Origin: Fidelibacterota bacterium
Lineage (GTDB): Bacteria; Fidelibacterota; UBA8477; JABMPR01
NCBI GenBank assembly: GCA_016844945.1
Contig: JAERTJ010000037.1
Coordinates: 1 to 64,000, forward strand
Direction of reading: 5' to 3'
DNA length: 64,000 nt
Shown here: positions 55,010 through 62,675 of the stretch, one piece after another
Layout: each line of letters opens with the position of its first letter
Numbering within the stretch: the first letter of the stretch is position 1
Made by a program: the position numbers and the translations under genes
Notes under the pieces: generated by a model
The model's database searches: none
Told to the model about the DNA's origin: nothing
Seen by the model: only the letters and a program-made list of their open reading frames with translations

Positions 55010-55592
55010 CAATAATGGCTAAATTGCTCTGACTCGAGCTGTTGTGATGGCTATCCAGATGTTCAATGTCCCACTTTAAACCCCTGGTTGCCAACCCGCT
55101 GTATTGAGTGACTGGCAGGACGCTCAAAGTGTTGCCCTGCTTGACTTCATGGTCGATATTAGTGTTTGGAGTTAACCGGATTATTTTTTCCAAAACTATT
55201 TTGTCAGAAATGATCTTTTCGCTTAGAATTGTAATATTTACAGAATTATCAACTAATGCACAAACATGCAGGTTGCTAAGCAAATGATCCGTCCGACCCC
55301 CAGTTGCACCGAGCAATATCAATGAATTTGGCGTATAGGATTCAAGCAAATACTCCAGCGTTTTTTCAAGGTCTGTAAAATTCTGGTCAGGTGTGTGTAC
55401 AACACGAATAGTATTATTTTCAGGCAGTTCAACAGAATCCAGATCACCAATAATTAAATCTGGAGATAAAGAATATTTCTTTAGTGTATTGAAGCCACCA
55501 TCAACTGCAACAACAAGATCAGTTTTATCTATTTGAGACTGTAGGAGTTGTTTGTCGGGTGGTTCACCCGCTAATACAAGTAATATGTTCAT
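54954..55592 (-). CDS. thiN: Thiamine pyrophosphokinase
   Basis: 212 residues. The catalytic domain has VVAVDGGFNTLKKYSLSPDLIIGDLDSV (the DGG and GDxDS motifs binding ATP/Mg), DQNFTDLEKTLEYL (TDxxK), and LLGATGGRTDHLLSN (GGRxDH). A beta-sandwich thiamine-binding C-terminal domain follows (ISVLPVTQYSGLATRGLKWDIE type). It transfers pyrophosphate from ATP to thiamine to make TPP, the ligand of the riboswitch at 1044. It lies eight bases downstream of the nucleoside kinase and overlaps the symporter gene by over 50 bases. Confidence 0.95.
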   Translation of the reverse strand: MNILLVLAGEPPDKQLLQSQIDKTDLVVAVDGGFNTLKKYSLSPDLIIGDLDSVELPENNTIRVVHTPDQNFTDLEKTLEYLLESYTPNSLILLGATGGRTDHLLSNLHVCALVDNSVNITILSEKIISDKIVLEKIIRLTPNTNIDHEVKQGNTLSVLPVTQYSGLATRGLKWDIEHLDSHHNSSSQSNLAIIDDPQFSLMSGSVYIAVYQ

Positions 55593-55599
55593 CGAATCA

Positions 55600-57021
55600 T
55601 TAATAGGTAAAATAGCTCTTTCCGATAAACTCCCTCAAAATAGACGTACCAGGTACGTGTCGGTCTGGGATAGTATGGAAAAGTGACATTAGCGTAATGA
55701 GACGATCCCGAATTGTGTTTTTTGAAGCGGCTTTTAACAAAGGAAGGGCATATCGCTTAAGAGTGGATAGTTCGTAGATCAGGGCAGAATTGAACATGAT
55801 GTCAGCGTGCTCTTGAAAAGGAAAAATATTGCTTAATTCACCATGTCGAACAGAATTCCAGCGCTTTATAGTATCGTCAGCACTATACCCCCGGTAACGA
55901 TGATCTCTTACAATGCGACGAATCAATCTACCATCAGAGGTGGAGACAGGATGTGTATTATCAATGTTAAGCTGCGTTAATGCACTTATATACACACGAT
56001 AATAACTGTTTTCTGGCATCCCCTCATGGATGAGCGGGTTTAACCCATGGATACCCTCAAATATTAATACTTCTCCTGATTCCAGACGCATTTTGTCGTC
56101 CAAAATCTCCTGTTTTCCCTCAACAAAGTCATATCGGCGCTTATTTACAGATTGGCCATAGATTAGTTGCTGTATTTCATGCTTAAGAGATGGAAGGTCA
56201 ATACAGTCTACACTCTCAAAATCCAGACTACCATCTGCCTGAGGGGTGATTTTGTCACGATCTAAAAAGAAATCATCCATAGAGAGATACTTGGATCGGA
56301 TTCCATTTACAGCAAGATGGATAGCAAGTCGCTTGGTGAATGTGGTTTTTCCTGAGGAGGAGGGACCGGCGACAAAAATAATACGTATCTGATTGCGACT
56401 GGATATATCATCAGCAACAGCTGCTAACCTTTTCTCGTGCAACCCCTCAGCGACCCAGATCAATTGTTTGAATCCCATCTCCATTATTTGCTTATTCAAA
56501 TCGTGAATCGATGAAACGTTTAAGATGCGACCCCATTTTTCATGCTCTTTCATCATTTGAAATAGCTTAGGGGAGTCTGTAAAGGGTAGCATTTCATTAT
56601 GCTGATCACCAATTCTCAACAAAAATCCTCGATCGTAAGCCACCAATTTAAAATCGGGTAAACTGGTTAAATCCAATGTGGTAAACTCATATGAGGCTGA
56701 GATGTGTTCGCCAAGCATCAACACAGGTGGTCGTACGGTATGAATACGGGGGGTGAGTAGATGATACCAGTCCTCAGGTTTTGCTGGACGAATTTTTATA
56801 TGCATATAGGTTTCACGAAGCGATTCCATCTGCTGAGAAATCCTGGTAAGTTCTTCAGGAGCTATGACCTTCTGTTCTTTCAGAACGCAATAATATCCAT
56901 CCCCAAAGGAATGATCGATGATGAGTGTACGTTTTGAGCCATAAATTGACTTGATCGCCGTCGACATAAGGAAAATGACAGCACGGGTTTTATGCCGATA
57001 AGCCTCGATCTTGTCGCTCAT
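55600..57021 (-). CDS. Nucleoside (uridine-like) kinase with threonyl-tRNA-synthetase-like N-terminal domain
   Basis: 473 residues. The N-terminal ~180 residues resemble the second additional domain of ThrRS/AlaRS (IDHSFGDGYYCVL, ITRISQQMESL), and a P-loop uridine kinase domain follows (about 215-420: AGPSSSGKTTFTKRLAIHL, SMDDFFLDRD, PSLKHEIQQLI, EGIHGLNPLI, RLIRRIVRDHRYRG). The N-terminal TGS domain of longer homologues is lacking, so it is shorter than the ~550-residue members. Substrate is unproven. The ATG overlaps the stop of the parvulin gene (ATGA). Confidence 0.9.
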   Translation of the reverse strand: MSDKIEAYRHKTRAVIFLMSTAIKSIYGSKRTLIIDHSFGDGYYCVLKEQKVIAPEELTRISQQMESLRETYMHIKIRPAKPEDWYHLLTPRIHTVRPPVLMLGEHISASYEFTTLDLTSLPDFKLVAYDRGFLLRIGDQHNEMLPFTDSPKLFQMMKEHEKWGRILNVSSIHDLNKQIMEMGFKQLIWVAEGLHEKRLAAVADDISSRNQIRIIFVAGPSSSGKTTFTKRLAIHLAVNGIRSKYLSMDDFFLDRDKITPQADGSLDFESVDCIDLPSLKHEIQQLIYGQSVNKRRYDFVEGKQEILDDKMRLESGEVLIFEGIHGLNPLIHEGMPENSYYRVYISALTQLNIDNTHPVSTSDGRLIRRIVRDHRYRGYSADDTIKRWNSVRHGELSNIFPFQEHADIMFNSALIYELSTLKRYALPLLKAASKNTIRDRLITLMSLFHTIPDRHVPGTSILREFIGKSYFTY

Positions 57022-57293
57022 CGCTCACCAGTTTTTTTGATAATATGGTATCCAAACTGTGTTGAAACTGGCTTTGAGGGCCGGTTACGTGTCATTTTTC
57101 GAACCGCCTCCTCAAAGGGTCGAACCATCTGTCCAGTCCCAAACCATCCCAGGTCACCCCCTTTGGATTTACTGGGGCAGGTAGAGTATTCCTTAGCGAG
57201 TTGCTCGAAGCGCGCACCCTTTTTCAGGCGTTTAAACAGTTCTTCTGCTAATGATTTATTTTTGACCAGTATATGGCTGGCTCTCCACTCCAT
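57018..57293 (-). CDS. ppiC: Parvulin-type peptidyl-prolyl isomerase (PpiC-like)
   Basis: 91 residues, a single rotamase domain without signal peptide. ASHILVKNKSLAEELFKRLKKGARFEQLAKEYSTCPSKSKGGDLGWFGTGQMVRPFEEAV and QFGYHIIKKTGE are the parvulin motifs. It would accelerate proline isomerisation in the cytoplasm. GGGAGAT precedes the ATG. It heads the minus-strand unit parvulin, nucleoside kinase, thiamine pyrophosphokinase, symporter, SDR. Confidence 0.95.
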   Translation of the reverse strand: MEWRASHILVKNKSLAEELFKRLKKGARFEQLAKEYSTCPSKSKGGDLGWFGTGQMVRPFEEAVRKMTRNRPSKPVSTQFGYHIIKKTGER

Positions 57294-57445
57294 AGTATCT
57301 CCCGTGCACGATTATTTTTGAGCGGAAAGATAGGTATATCGAGGCATGAATCAAGGAAACGGTAATATTTGTTTTCCATTTACATCTGTGGTTCAAATCA
57401 TTATCCTTTCATCCGAATAAGAATAGCAATTAGGTATAGGCTTGC

Positions 57446-57468
57446 AGTCCATCAACAGCTAATGGACT
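57446..57468 (+). repeat. Inverted repeat upstream of the AhpD-like selenoprotein candidate
   Basis: AGTCCAT (57446-57452) and ATGGACT (57462-57468) are perfect 7-base arms with a nine-base spacer, about 55 bases before the start codon. It could be an operator or a hairpin in the leader. The 180-base divergent gap (57322-57503) holds no gene. Confidence 0.45.
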
Positions 57469-57521
57469 ATTTGATTGAAACGCTTTGACTTTAATCAATC
57501 AGTATGGATAACGGAGATCCC

Positions 57522-58067
57522 ATGGCATTCATTAAATATATTAATCCGGAGGACATCCCATCTGCGGATAGCGTCAACGATACAGATCATATTCTCAGGA
57601 TTCATGGCGTGCATAGTAGAATTATGAAACATCATTATACGCTATACAAAGAATTGATGTACAGCAAAGGACCACTGACCAGAATTCAGCGAGAAATGAT
57701 AGCCGTATTAGTCTCTGCAATTAATAAGTGTCACTACTGAATTAAGCACCACGGGGTGGGTCTCCGAAGGTTATTAAAGGCAAAGGGTATGTCTGTTCAG
57801 GAACAGGATGATTTAATAACAGCACTGGAAAATGAATCCATACCATCTGAAATTGATCAACAGGATCATTCGTTACTTCAGTATGCTGAGAATTTAACCC
57901 GAAATCCTGCAAGCATTGTGGCAGGTGATGTTGAAGCCCTTCGAAGTGCGGGTCTTGATGATCGAGGTATACACGATGCCTGTTGCATCATTGCCTACTT
58001 CGCTTTTGTAAATCGAGTTGCAGATGGGCTGGGCGTAGAATTAGAAGCGGACTTCCCGGTTGATTAA
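57522..58067 (+). CDS. AhpD-like/carboxymuconolactone decarboxylase-family peroxidase-related enzyme, read through in-frame TGA as selenocysteine
   Basis: One frame of 182 codons interrupted only by TGA at 57738-57740. The protein, taken as 181 residues with Sec73, matches peroxidase-related AhpD-like enzymes end to end: TRIQREMIAVLVSAINKCHY before the TGA and IKHHGVGLRRLLKAKG after it, then LLQYAENLTRNPASI, DVEALRSAGLDDRGIHDACCIIAYFAFVNRVADGLGVEL. The family motif is CxxCxxHH, so TGA stands exactly at the second redox cysteine, giving C70-H-Y-U73. A hairpin with SECIS properties follows. AhpD-like proteins reduce peroxides or disulfides via this pair. ATG 57522 is preferred over 57504 because GGAG lies five bases before it. 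A point-mutated pseudogene is the main alternative; no selA-D is in the window. Confidence 0.85.
57748..57771 (+). promoter_or_regulatory. Bacterial SECIS-like hairpin after the in-frame TGA
   Basis: CGGGG (57752-57756) pairs with CTCCG (57762-57766) around loop TGGGT; below a small internal loop ACC (57748-57750) pairs with GGT (57769-57771). The loop begins 16 bases after the TGA and has G in its second position, within the rules for bacterial SECIS elements, and GGTCT in the loop/stem recalls the fdhF element. Confidence 0.65.
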
Positions 58068-58069
58068 AA

Positions 58070-59110
58070 TCATTCCTCAAGCAAATAAATGTCAGTTAGC
58101 GCCTCAGCCAGGTACTGAACCCCTGGATCTCTACGGTTTGTGAGTATGATGACTGAAAATTCTGAGTCTGGAAATCGCTGATACACCGTTCGAAAACCAC
58201 AAGTGCTCCCCGTATGACTGATCCGCTTATTACCCTTGTAATCCTCAATTCTCCAACCACAGCCATAGGTTTCCAGCCAGGGTGTGAATGCTGAGTCCAT
58301 GTATGCTTCTGACACCAGGCCGGTTCCATACAAAGCCTGATCCCATTTATACATATCAGATACTGAGGAATAGATGCCTCCATCACCGAGAACAGAAGAC
58401 GTCATGCTTTGATCACTATATTCAATTCGATCCATTACAATATTGTATCCATAAGCACGATTCATCACTTCATTCTGATCACTGACAAAGGCCACTGAAC
58501 CAGTCATATTTAAAGGGTCAAAAATATTCTGTTTCAAATATTCTGGGAAAGACGTTCCCCATAACCTTTCCACTGTAAGTGCCAATAGGGCATAGCCACC
58601 ATTGCTATAGCTGTAATCTGACCCGGGACTAAAATAGGTACTGTCCACTTCCATCAGCATCTCCAAAACATCCAGATCCCTAACTGGTATTGTTGCTGAA
58701 TCTGGAATGAGTGCTTCATAATCAATCAGTCCAGAGGTATGGTGAAGTAATTGACCATAGTTGATATCACTCACATATGCAGGCAGTTCGGGGAATATGG
58801 AATCCAGTGGGGTCTCAAAAGTCAACCTACCCGAATCCATGAGTTGTAGAATAGACATGGCTGTGAATTGCTTTGTCACAGATGCCAACCGGAAGTTCGT
58901 TTGTGCTGTAACCGGGATTTTGTGTTCCAGTTCAGCCAATCCATAATAACGTTCTAGCAGGATTGACCCTTTATGGATGATCATCACTGCCGCCCCGGGG
59001 TTTTCACCTGCGTAAGCCTGGAATAGCTCATCAACGCGATCCCTTTTTAATGATGTACACCCCAACGAAACGAATGCCACAATGAAAATCAATGGTCGGC
59101 TCATATGCAT
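58070..59110 (-). CDS. Serine hydrolase, class C beta-lactamase/penicillin-binding-protein-like lipoprotein
   Basis: 346 residues. Lipoprotein signal (MSRPLIFIVAFVSLGC). The catalytic SxxK is ASVTKQFTA, the Tyr motif is YSYSNGGY, and the third motif is HTG (ISHTGSTCGF) in place of KTG, as in many esterase- or peptidase-type members of the Beta-lactamase (Pfam PF00144-like) family. It probably cleaves D-amino peptides or esters in the periplasm. Its stop is two bases from the stop of the convergent AhpD-like gene. GGGAC precedes the first ATG. Confidence 0.9.
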   Translation of the reverse strand: MHMSRPLIFIVAFVSLGCTSLKRDRVDELFQAYAGENPGAAVMIIHKGSILLERYYGLAELEHKIPVTAQTNFRLASVTKQFTAMSILQLMDSGRLTFETPLDSIFPELPAYVSDINYGQLLHHTSGLIDYEALIPDSATIPVRDLDVLEMLMEVDSTYFSPGSDYSYSNGGYALLALTVERLWGTSFPEYLKQNIFDPLNMTGSVAFVSDQNEVMNRAYGYNIVMDRIEYSDQSMTSSVLGDGGIYSSVSDMYKWDQALYGTGLVSEAYMDSAFTPWLETYGCGWRIEDYKGNKRISHTGSTCGFRTVYQRFPDSEFSVIILTNRRDPGVQYLAEALTDIYLLEE

Positions 59111-59302
59111 AATTTTGTCCCTACTTACGAATTATATAATGAATAATAGTAGACATTATCTATTCAATCTACAAGTAGACTTTTTTATTCAGGAGTAACA
59201 AGAGAGAGTTAAATGTATTTCCATACCCATAAATCCTACTATTTTTAAACATCGCATTTTAATGTAGCAGGGGAATGACGTTTTCAGGTCAATTAATCAT
59301 CC

Positions 59303-61477
59303 ATGGAAATAAACTTTTCAAAATACTTCCATCTCAAACGCTTCAAGCTAGCACTCGCTTTGGTCCTGGTATTATTGACCTTTGCCATCATGCAGATCAC
59401 ATTGATTGAGGATATTGAATCCAGGCTTCTTGATTATCGATTTAGAACCTGGACTGGAGATCTTCAACCTGATTCAAGTATTGTGATCATCAGTATTGAT
59501 AATGGAAGTTTAGATTATTTTGCACAAAATGATGTATCCTGGCCCTGGCCAAGATCGTTCTACGCACATCTGGTTGAGTATATGGATCATGAGGGTGCTG
59601 GACTGGTTATTTTTGATATGCTTTTCACCCATTCCGATGCAGATAGATCCGAAACGGACGCTGAACAAACAGACGGTCTATTTGCCTCTGCTATAGGGAA
59701 TAGCAATAATGTGGTTCTCGGGACCATGCTTGAAAATATGCATTCCGAGCCTGATCTTTCTGGGGAAACATTCCTCTTGAGGGGAGATTCTGCATTCTCT
59801 AACACTCTGAATGACAGCGTGATACAACTTCCCATTCAAGTCCTGATGAATGCCAATCCTCTTCTGGGTCACACGAATATAAAACCTGATCATGATGGAA
59901 TATTCAGACATACAAGACCGTTCTTGAACATTCCGGATTATTCAATTCCCAGTCTGGCAATGGCGGCCTTTCTCTATCTGACAACAGACGGAACTGATGC
60001 AGTCCAGGCTGATAGCATGACATTCCCACTCAATTCACAAACAGATCAATTAATATGCTGGTATGGCGGTGCTGGACCAGAGGGTGTATTCCCATACATG
60101 TCATTTCAATCAGTGATTCAATCTGCGAGCGCAATCAAATACGGGGGAAAACCCAGTATACCATCCGGAACATTCAAGAACAAAATTGTGATAGTTGGCG
60201 CAGATGCTGCCGGACTACGGGACCTCAAACCGACACCCATTCTTCAGAACGGTTTGCATCCTGGCATGGAAATTTGGGCAACGGTATTGAGTAATTATCT
60301 TCAGTCCGATTATCTCTATGACATCCCTGCTATCATCTTAATTGTAATCCTTTCAGGTATGTCATTCCTCATCCTACTTGGTTTCGATCGTTTGGAACCT
60401 AGATATGGGTTTCTGATCTTGATCAGTCAGATGAGTATATATGTATTTGCAGCTTATTTACTCTGGTCAAACCATCCAAAATATATGTTACCACTCAGTC
60501 CTGCCATTTTGATAAGTCTGCTGTCCTATCTATTGGTGTTTTCTAATGAGATGCGGGAGAAGTTGTTTTTAAAACGTGTGTTTGGACCCTACATCGCACC
60601 CGAGCTAATGGAACTCATGTATCAGACGAGAGAATCCCCTGCATTAGGTGGTCAGCAGGTGAATGGTTCAGCTTTCTTTAGTGACCTCCAGGGATTTACC
60701 AAGTTTTCAGAGAAATTGTCTCCCACAAAACTGGTGAGTTTGTTAAATGAGTATCTTACTGATATGACCGATAGTCTTATGGATTTACGAGGGACTTTGG
60801 ACAAATACGAAGGAGATGCCATCATTGCATTCTTTGGTGCCCCTGTAACAGATGCAGAACATGCCCATCAGGCGGTCAAAGCTGCCATCGCCATGCAGCA
60901 AGGTTTATCGACCCTCAGAAAGAAGTGGGATAGTGAGGGGGACAATTGGCCTCCAGAAATAAAGAATCTTCAAATGCGAATTGGTATCAACAGTGGTGAA
61001 ATGCTCGTCGGTAATGTTGGCAGCAAAGGCCGCATGAATTTTACAATGATGGGGGATACGGTAAACGTCGCAGCCCGACTTGAGTCTTCTGCCAAACAGT
61101 ACGGTGTATTAACACATATCAGTGAAGCCACAGCCCGCCAAATGCCACCTGAGATTATTCTTCGCCGATTGGGTGCTACCCGGCTGGTGGGGAAGGCAAA
61201 TGTATCTGTAAGCTATGAAGTCTTTGGATATGCTCATGACCTCACTTCAGAAGACCACAGGCTTCTGGAAATCTGGCCCAATGCACTTGAAGCTGTGGAG
61301 CAACGCAATTGGGATCTTGCCATCAAACTTTTCAAGCAAACCCTCAGTCTCGAACGCCGATACACTGGACGCCCAACTAACCCAAGTGAGGTATACTTGA
61401 AAATTCGAATTCCTGGTTGGCAGTCGATTGATCCTGATGAAAATTGGTCCCCAGTCTGGGTTTTCGAATCGAAATAA
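59303..61477 (+). CDS. CHASE2-domain adenylate/guanylate cyclase
   Basis: 724 residues. N-terminal helix (about 15-33), an extracytoplasmic CHASE2 sensor (about 35-335; LEDIESRLLDYRFRTW opening, VVIISIDNGSLDYFAQNDVSWPWPRSFYAHL-type signature), three further helices (about 345-415), then a class III nucleotide cyclase domain (about 440-635). Catalytic features: metal Asp in FFSDLQGFTKFSEKLSP and in DKYEGDAIIAFFGAP, RIGINSGEMLVGNVGS, and GDTVNVAARLES. Lys before the second Asp favours ATP as substrate. It converts an unknown periplasmic signal into cAMP or cGMP. Standing alone, with no clear promoter in the 190-base divergent gap upstream. Confidence 0.93.
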   Translation: MEINFSKYFHLKRFKLALALVLVLLTFAIMQITLIEDIESRLLDYRFRTWTGDLQPDSSIVIISIDNGSLDYFAQNDVSWPWPRSFYAHLVEYMDHEGAGLVIFDMLFTHSDADRSETDAEQTDGLFASAIGNSNNVVLGTMLENMHSEPDLSGETFLLRGDSAFSNTLNDSVIQLPIQVLMNANPLLGHTNIKPDHDGIFRHTRPFLNIPDYSIPSLAMAAFLYLTTDGTDAVQADSMTFPLNSQTDQLICWYGGAGPEGVFPYMSFQSVIQSASAIKYGGKPSIPSGTFKNKIVIVGADAAGLRDLKPTPILQNGLHPGMEIWATVLSNYLQSDYLYDIPAIILIVILSGMSFLILLGFDRLEPRYGFLILISQMSIYVFAAYLLWSNHPKYMLPLSPAILISLLSYLLVFSNEMREKLFLKRVFGPYIAPELMELMYQTRESPALGGQQVNGSAFFSDLQGFTKFSEKLSPTKLVSLLNEYLTDMTDSLMDLRGTLDKYEGDAIIAFFGAPVTDAEHAHQAVKAAIAMQQGLSTLRKKWDSEGDNWPPEIKNLQMRIGINSGEMLVGNVGSKGRMNFTMMGDTVNVAARLESSAKQYGVLTHISEATARQMPPEIILRRLGATRLVGKANVSVSYEVFGYAHDLTSEDHRLLEIWPNALEAVEQRNWDLAIKLFKQTLSLERRYTGRPTNPSEVYLKIRIPGWQSIDPDENWSPVWVFESK

Positions 61478-61544
61478 GACTATCCTTCGGGAGAGAATTT
61501 TGTAAATATTCGTTTATAGCATTGATAAGACAAGGGGGGGCCAG

Positions 61545-61640
61545 GTGCTTCATTCAAAGTATATTCTAACACCCGCTTTAATCATTATTGCTTTAATTGC
61601 ATGTGAGGAAACGGAACCAGGTGATTATCCATTAGAATAA
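61545..61640 (+). CDS. Small lipoprotein-like reading frame (31 residues)
   Basis: GTG at 61545 is preceded by AAGGGGGGG. The predicted peptide has a basic start, a hydrophobic run (ILTPALIIIALI) and a lipobox-like LIAC followed by EETEPGDYPLE. The same CEETE(D/P) opening follows the lipobox of the larger acidic lipoprotein at 50986-52680, so this may be a minimal lipoprotein or the 5' remnant of a longer gene. Too short for firm calling. Confidence 0.4.
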   Translation: MLHSKYILTPALIIIALIACEETEPGDYPLE

Positions 61641-61677
61641 CCAAGCTAAACATTTCCTGAATCATTGATGTTTTGAG

Positions 61678-61711
61678 AAAAAAAATATAGCCCCTGAAAT
61701 AATCAGGGGCT
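61678..61711 (-). terminator. Terminator of the tRNA Gln-Glu-Arg operon
   Basis: On the minus strand AGCCCCTGA / TCAGGGGCT with a short loop, followed by a T-rich run, immediately after the tRNA-Arg 3' end. Confidence 0.9.
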
Positions 61712-61716
61712 ATTCG

Positions 61717-61790
61717 TACACCGGCCAGGAGTCGAACCCGGAACCTTCTGGTCCGTAGCCAAACGCTCTATCCAATTGAGCTACCGGTGC
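61717..61790 (-). tRNA. tRNA-Arg (anticodon ACG)
   Basis: 74 bases on the minus strand. Acceptor GCACCGG/CCGGTGT (terminal G-U), D-arm GCTCAATTGGATAGAGC, anticodon stem TTTGG/CCAGA with loop CTACGGA (anticodon ACG), T-arm GGGTTCGACTC. Discriminator A; CCA is not encoded. The first bases of this tRNA recur upstream at 61870-61882. Confidence 0.95.
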
Positions 61791-61800
61791 AGTTTTCAAA

Positions 61801-61882
61801 GGCAATTCTCAAAGCATTAGGTCCGGTAGCGAAATTGCCTGTCCCGTCGAAGCCATGAGCGTAGACGGAAGCTACCGGTGCA
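61801..61882 (-). repeat. Nested palindromic repeat with a copy of the tRNA-Arg 5' end
   Basis: Read on the minus strand, TGCACCGGTAGCT (61882-61870), the exact start of tRNA-Arg (91 bases away), is followed by CCGTC...GACGG and then by GCTACCGG, the inverted copy of the tRNA piece. On the plus strand the pairs are CCGGTAGC (61823-61830) with GCTACCGG (61871-61878), CCGTC with GACGG inside it, and GGCAATT (61801-61807) with AATTGCC (61833-61839). It lies in the spacer of a tRNA operon and resembles, in plan, the insert beside tRNA-Ser at 24019-24089. Confidence 0.7.
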
Positions 61883-61915
61883 TGTCAAAATAAAGACCTA
61901 AATCTTTATCGTTTG

Positions 61916-61988
61916 TAGCGCGTAGGGGAGTCGAACCCCTGTTACCGGCGTGAGAGGCCAGCGTCCTAGACCACTAGACGAACGCGCC
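61916..61988 (-). tRNA. tRNA-Glu (anticodon CUC)
   Basis: 73 bases on the minus strand. Acceptor GGCGCGT/ACGCGCT (terminal G-U), D-arm with AGTGGTCTAGGAC, anticodon stem CTGGC/GCCGG with loop CTCTCAC (anticodon CTC), T-loop GGTTCGACTCC. Discriminator A; no encoded CCA. Confidence 0.94.
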
Positions 61989-62050
61989 AAATTATAAATA
62001 AATATCGAACTTGCACTTAGAATCGATATCATATCCATATTGTCAAAGCG

Positions 62051-62121
62051 TTGCCGGGGGAGGATTCGAACCCCCAATGAAGGAACCAGAGACCTTAGTG
62101 TTACCATTACACCACCCGGCA
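62051..62121 (-). tRNA. tRNA-Gln (anticodon CUG)
   Basis: 71 bases on the minus strand. Acceptor TGCCGGG/CCCGGCA, D-arm GTGTAATGGTAACAC, anticodon stem AAGGT/TCCTT (inner T-T mismatch) with loop CTCTGGT (anticodon CTG), T-loop GGTTCGAATCC. First gene of the three-tRNA unit. Confidence 0.93.
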
Positions 62122-62140
62122 AAAAGCTTAAAGCGCGGCG

Positions 62141-62169
62141 AATATAAACAGTGGTCTATGTCATGGCAA
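62141..62169 (-). promoter_or_regulatory. Promoter of the tRNA Gln-Glu-Arg operon
   Basis: Minus strand -35 TTGCCA and -10 TATATT with a 17-base spacer, followed by GC-rich CGCCGCGC around the start, the pattern of stringently controlled stable-RNA promoters. The tRNA begins about 20 bases after the -10. Confidence 0.75.
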
Positions 62170-62260
62170 TATTATATTCAATTCAAGTTACGTATGACAA
62201 CTTGGGATCTATTTTCAAGGATAATTCAAAAACCTCATAAATTATTGGAGATATATAATC

Positions 62261-62578
62261 ATGGTATCTGCTTGCATGATTATGACGACTACGGATTCTG
62301 AAGCACATGCGACTCAACTTGCGAAGATTGCATTAGAATTAAAACTCGCAGCTTGTGTCCAGATTATTCCAGGTGTGAGAAGTCTATACCTGTGGAAAGA
62401 TAAAATTCAGGATACGCGTGAATTTCTAATCTATTTTAAAACTGATAGCAGGCGTGCTGATGAGTTGATGTCTAAAATAAAAGGCGAACATAAGTACGAG
62501 ACACCAGAGATCATCAGCGTATCTATTGACTCGATTGATCAGGAATACCATAAATGGCTCACAGCCTCATTATCCTGA
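62261..62578 (+). CDS. cutA: Divalent cation tolerance protein CutA
   Basis: 105 residues, the standard CutA1 length. The ferredoxin-like fold carries TTTDSEAHATQLAKIALELKLAACVQIIPGVRSLYLWKDKIQDTREFLIYFKT and HKYETPEIISVSIDS, with the conserved AACVQ, WKDK and YEVPEI-like motifs. CutA forms stable trimers and was linked to copper tolerance in E. coli; its true role is unsettled. Alone between the tRNA operon and leuS. Confidence 0.96.
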   Translation: MVSACMIMTTTDSEAHATQLAKIALELKLAACVQIIPGVRSLYLWKDKIQDTREFLIYFKTDSRRADELMSKIKGEHKYETPEIISVSIDSIDQEYHKWLTASLS

Positions 62579-62631
62579 CATTTCTCAATAGTGCGTGTTA
62601 ATATATATTATGTCGAGTGATGATTATGTGT

Positions 62632-62651
62632 AAAAAGGACATCTCTGCCCT
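62632..62651 (-). terminator. Terminator after leuS
   Basis: On the minus strand AGGGCA-GAGA-TGTCCT (six pairs, one G-U) followed by TTTT, about 25 bases after the leuS stop. Confidence 0.55.
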
Positions 62652-62675
62652 CCTTACGTATAGTTTTATATATAT

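Noticed and set aside
57504-57740. Reading the AhpD-like region as two separate short genes (57504-57740 and 57756-58067)
   Set aside because: Both parts are in the same frame, together match one family over its full length, and the TGA is at a redox cysteine position.
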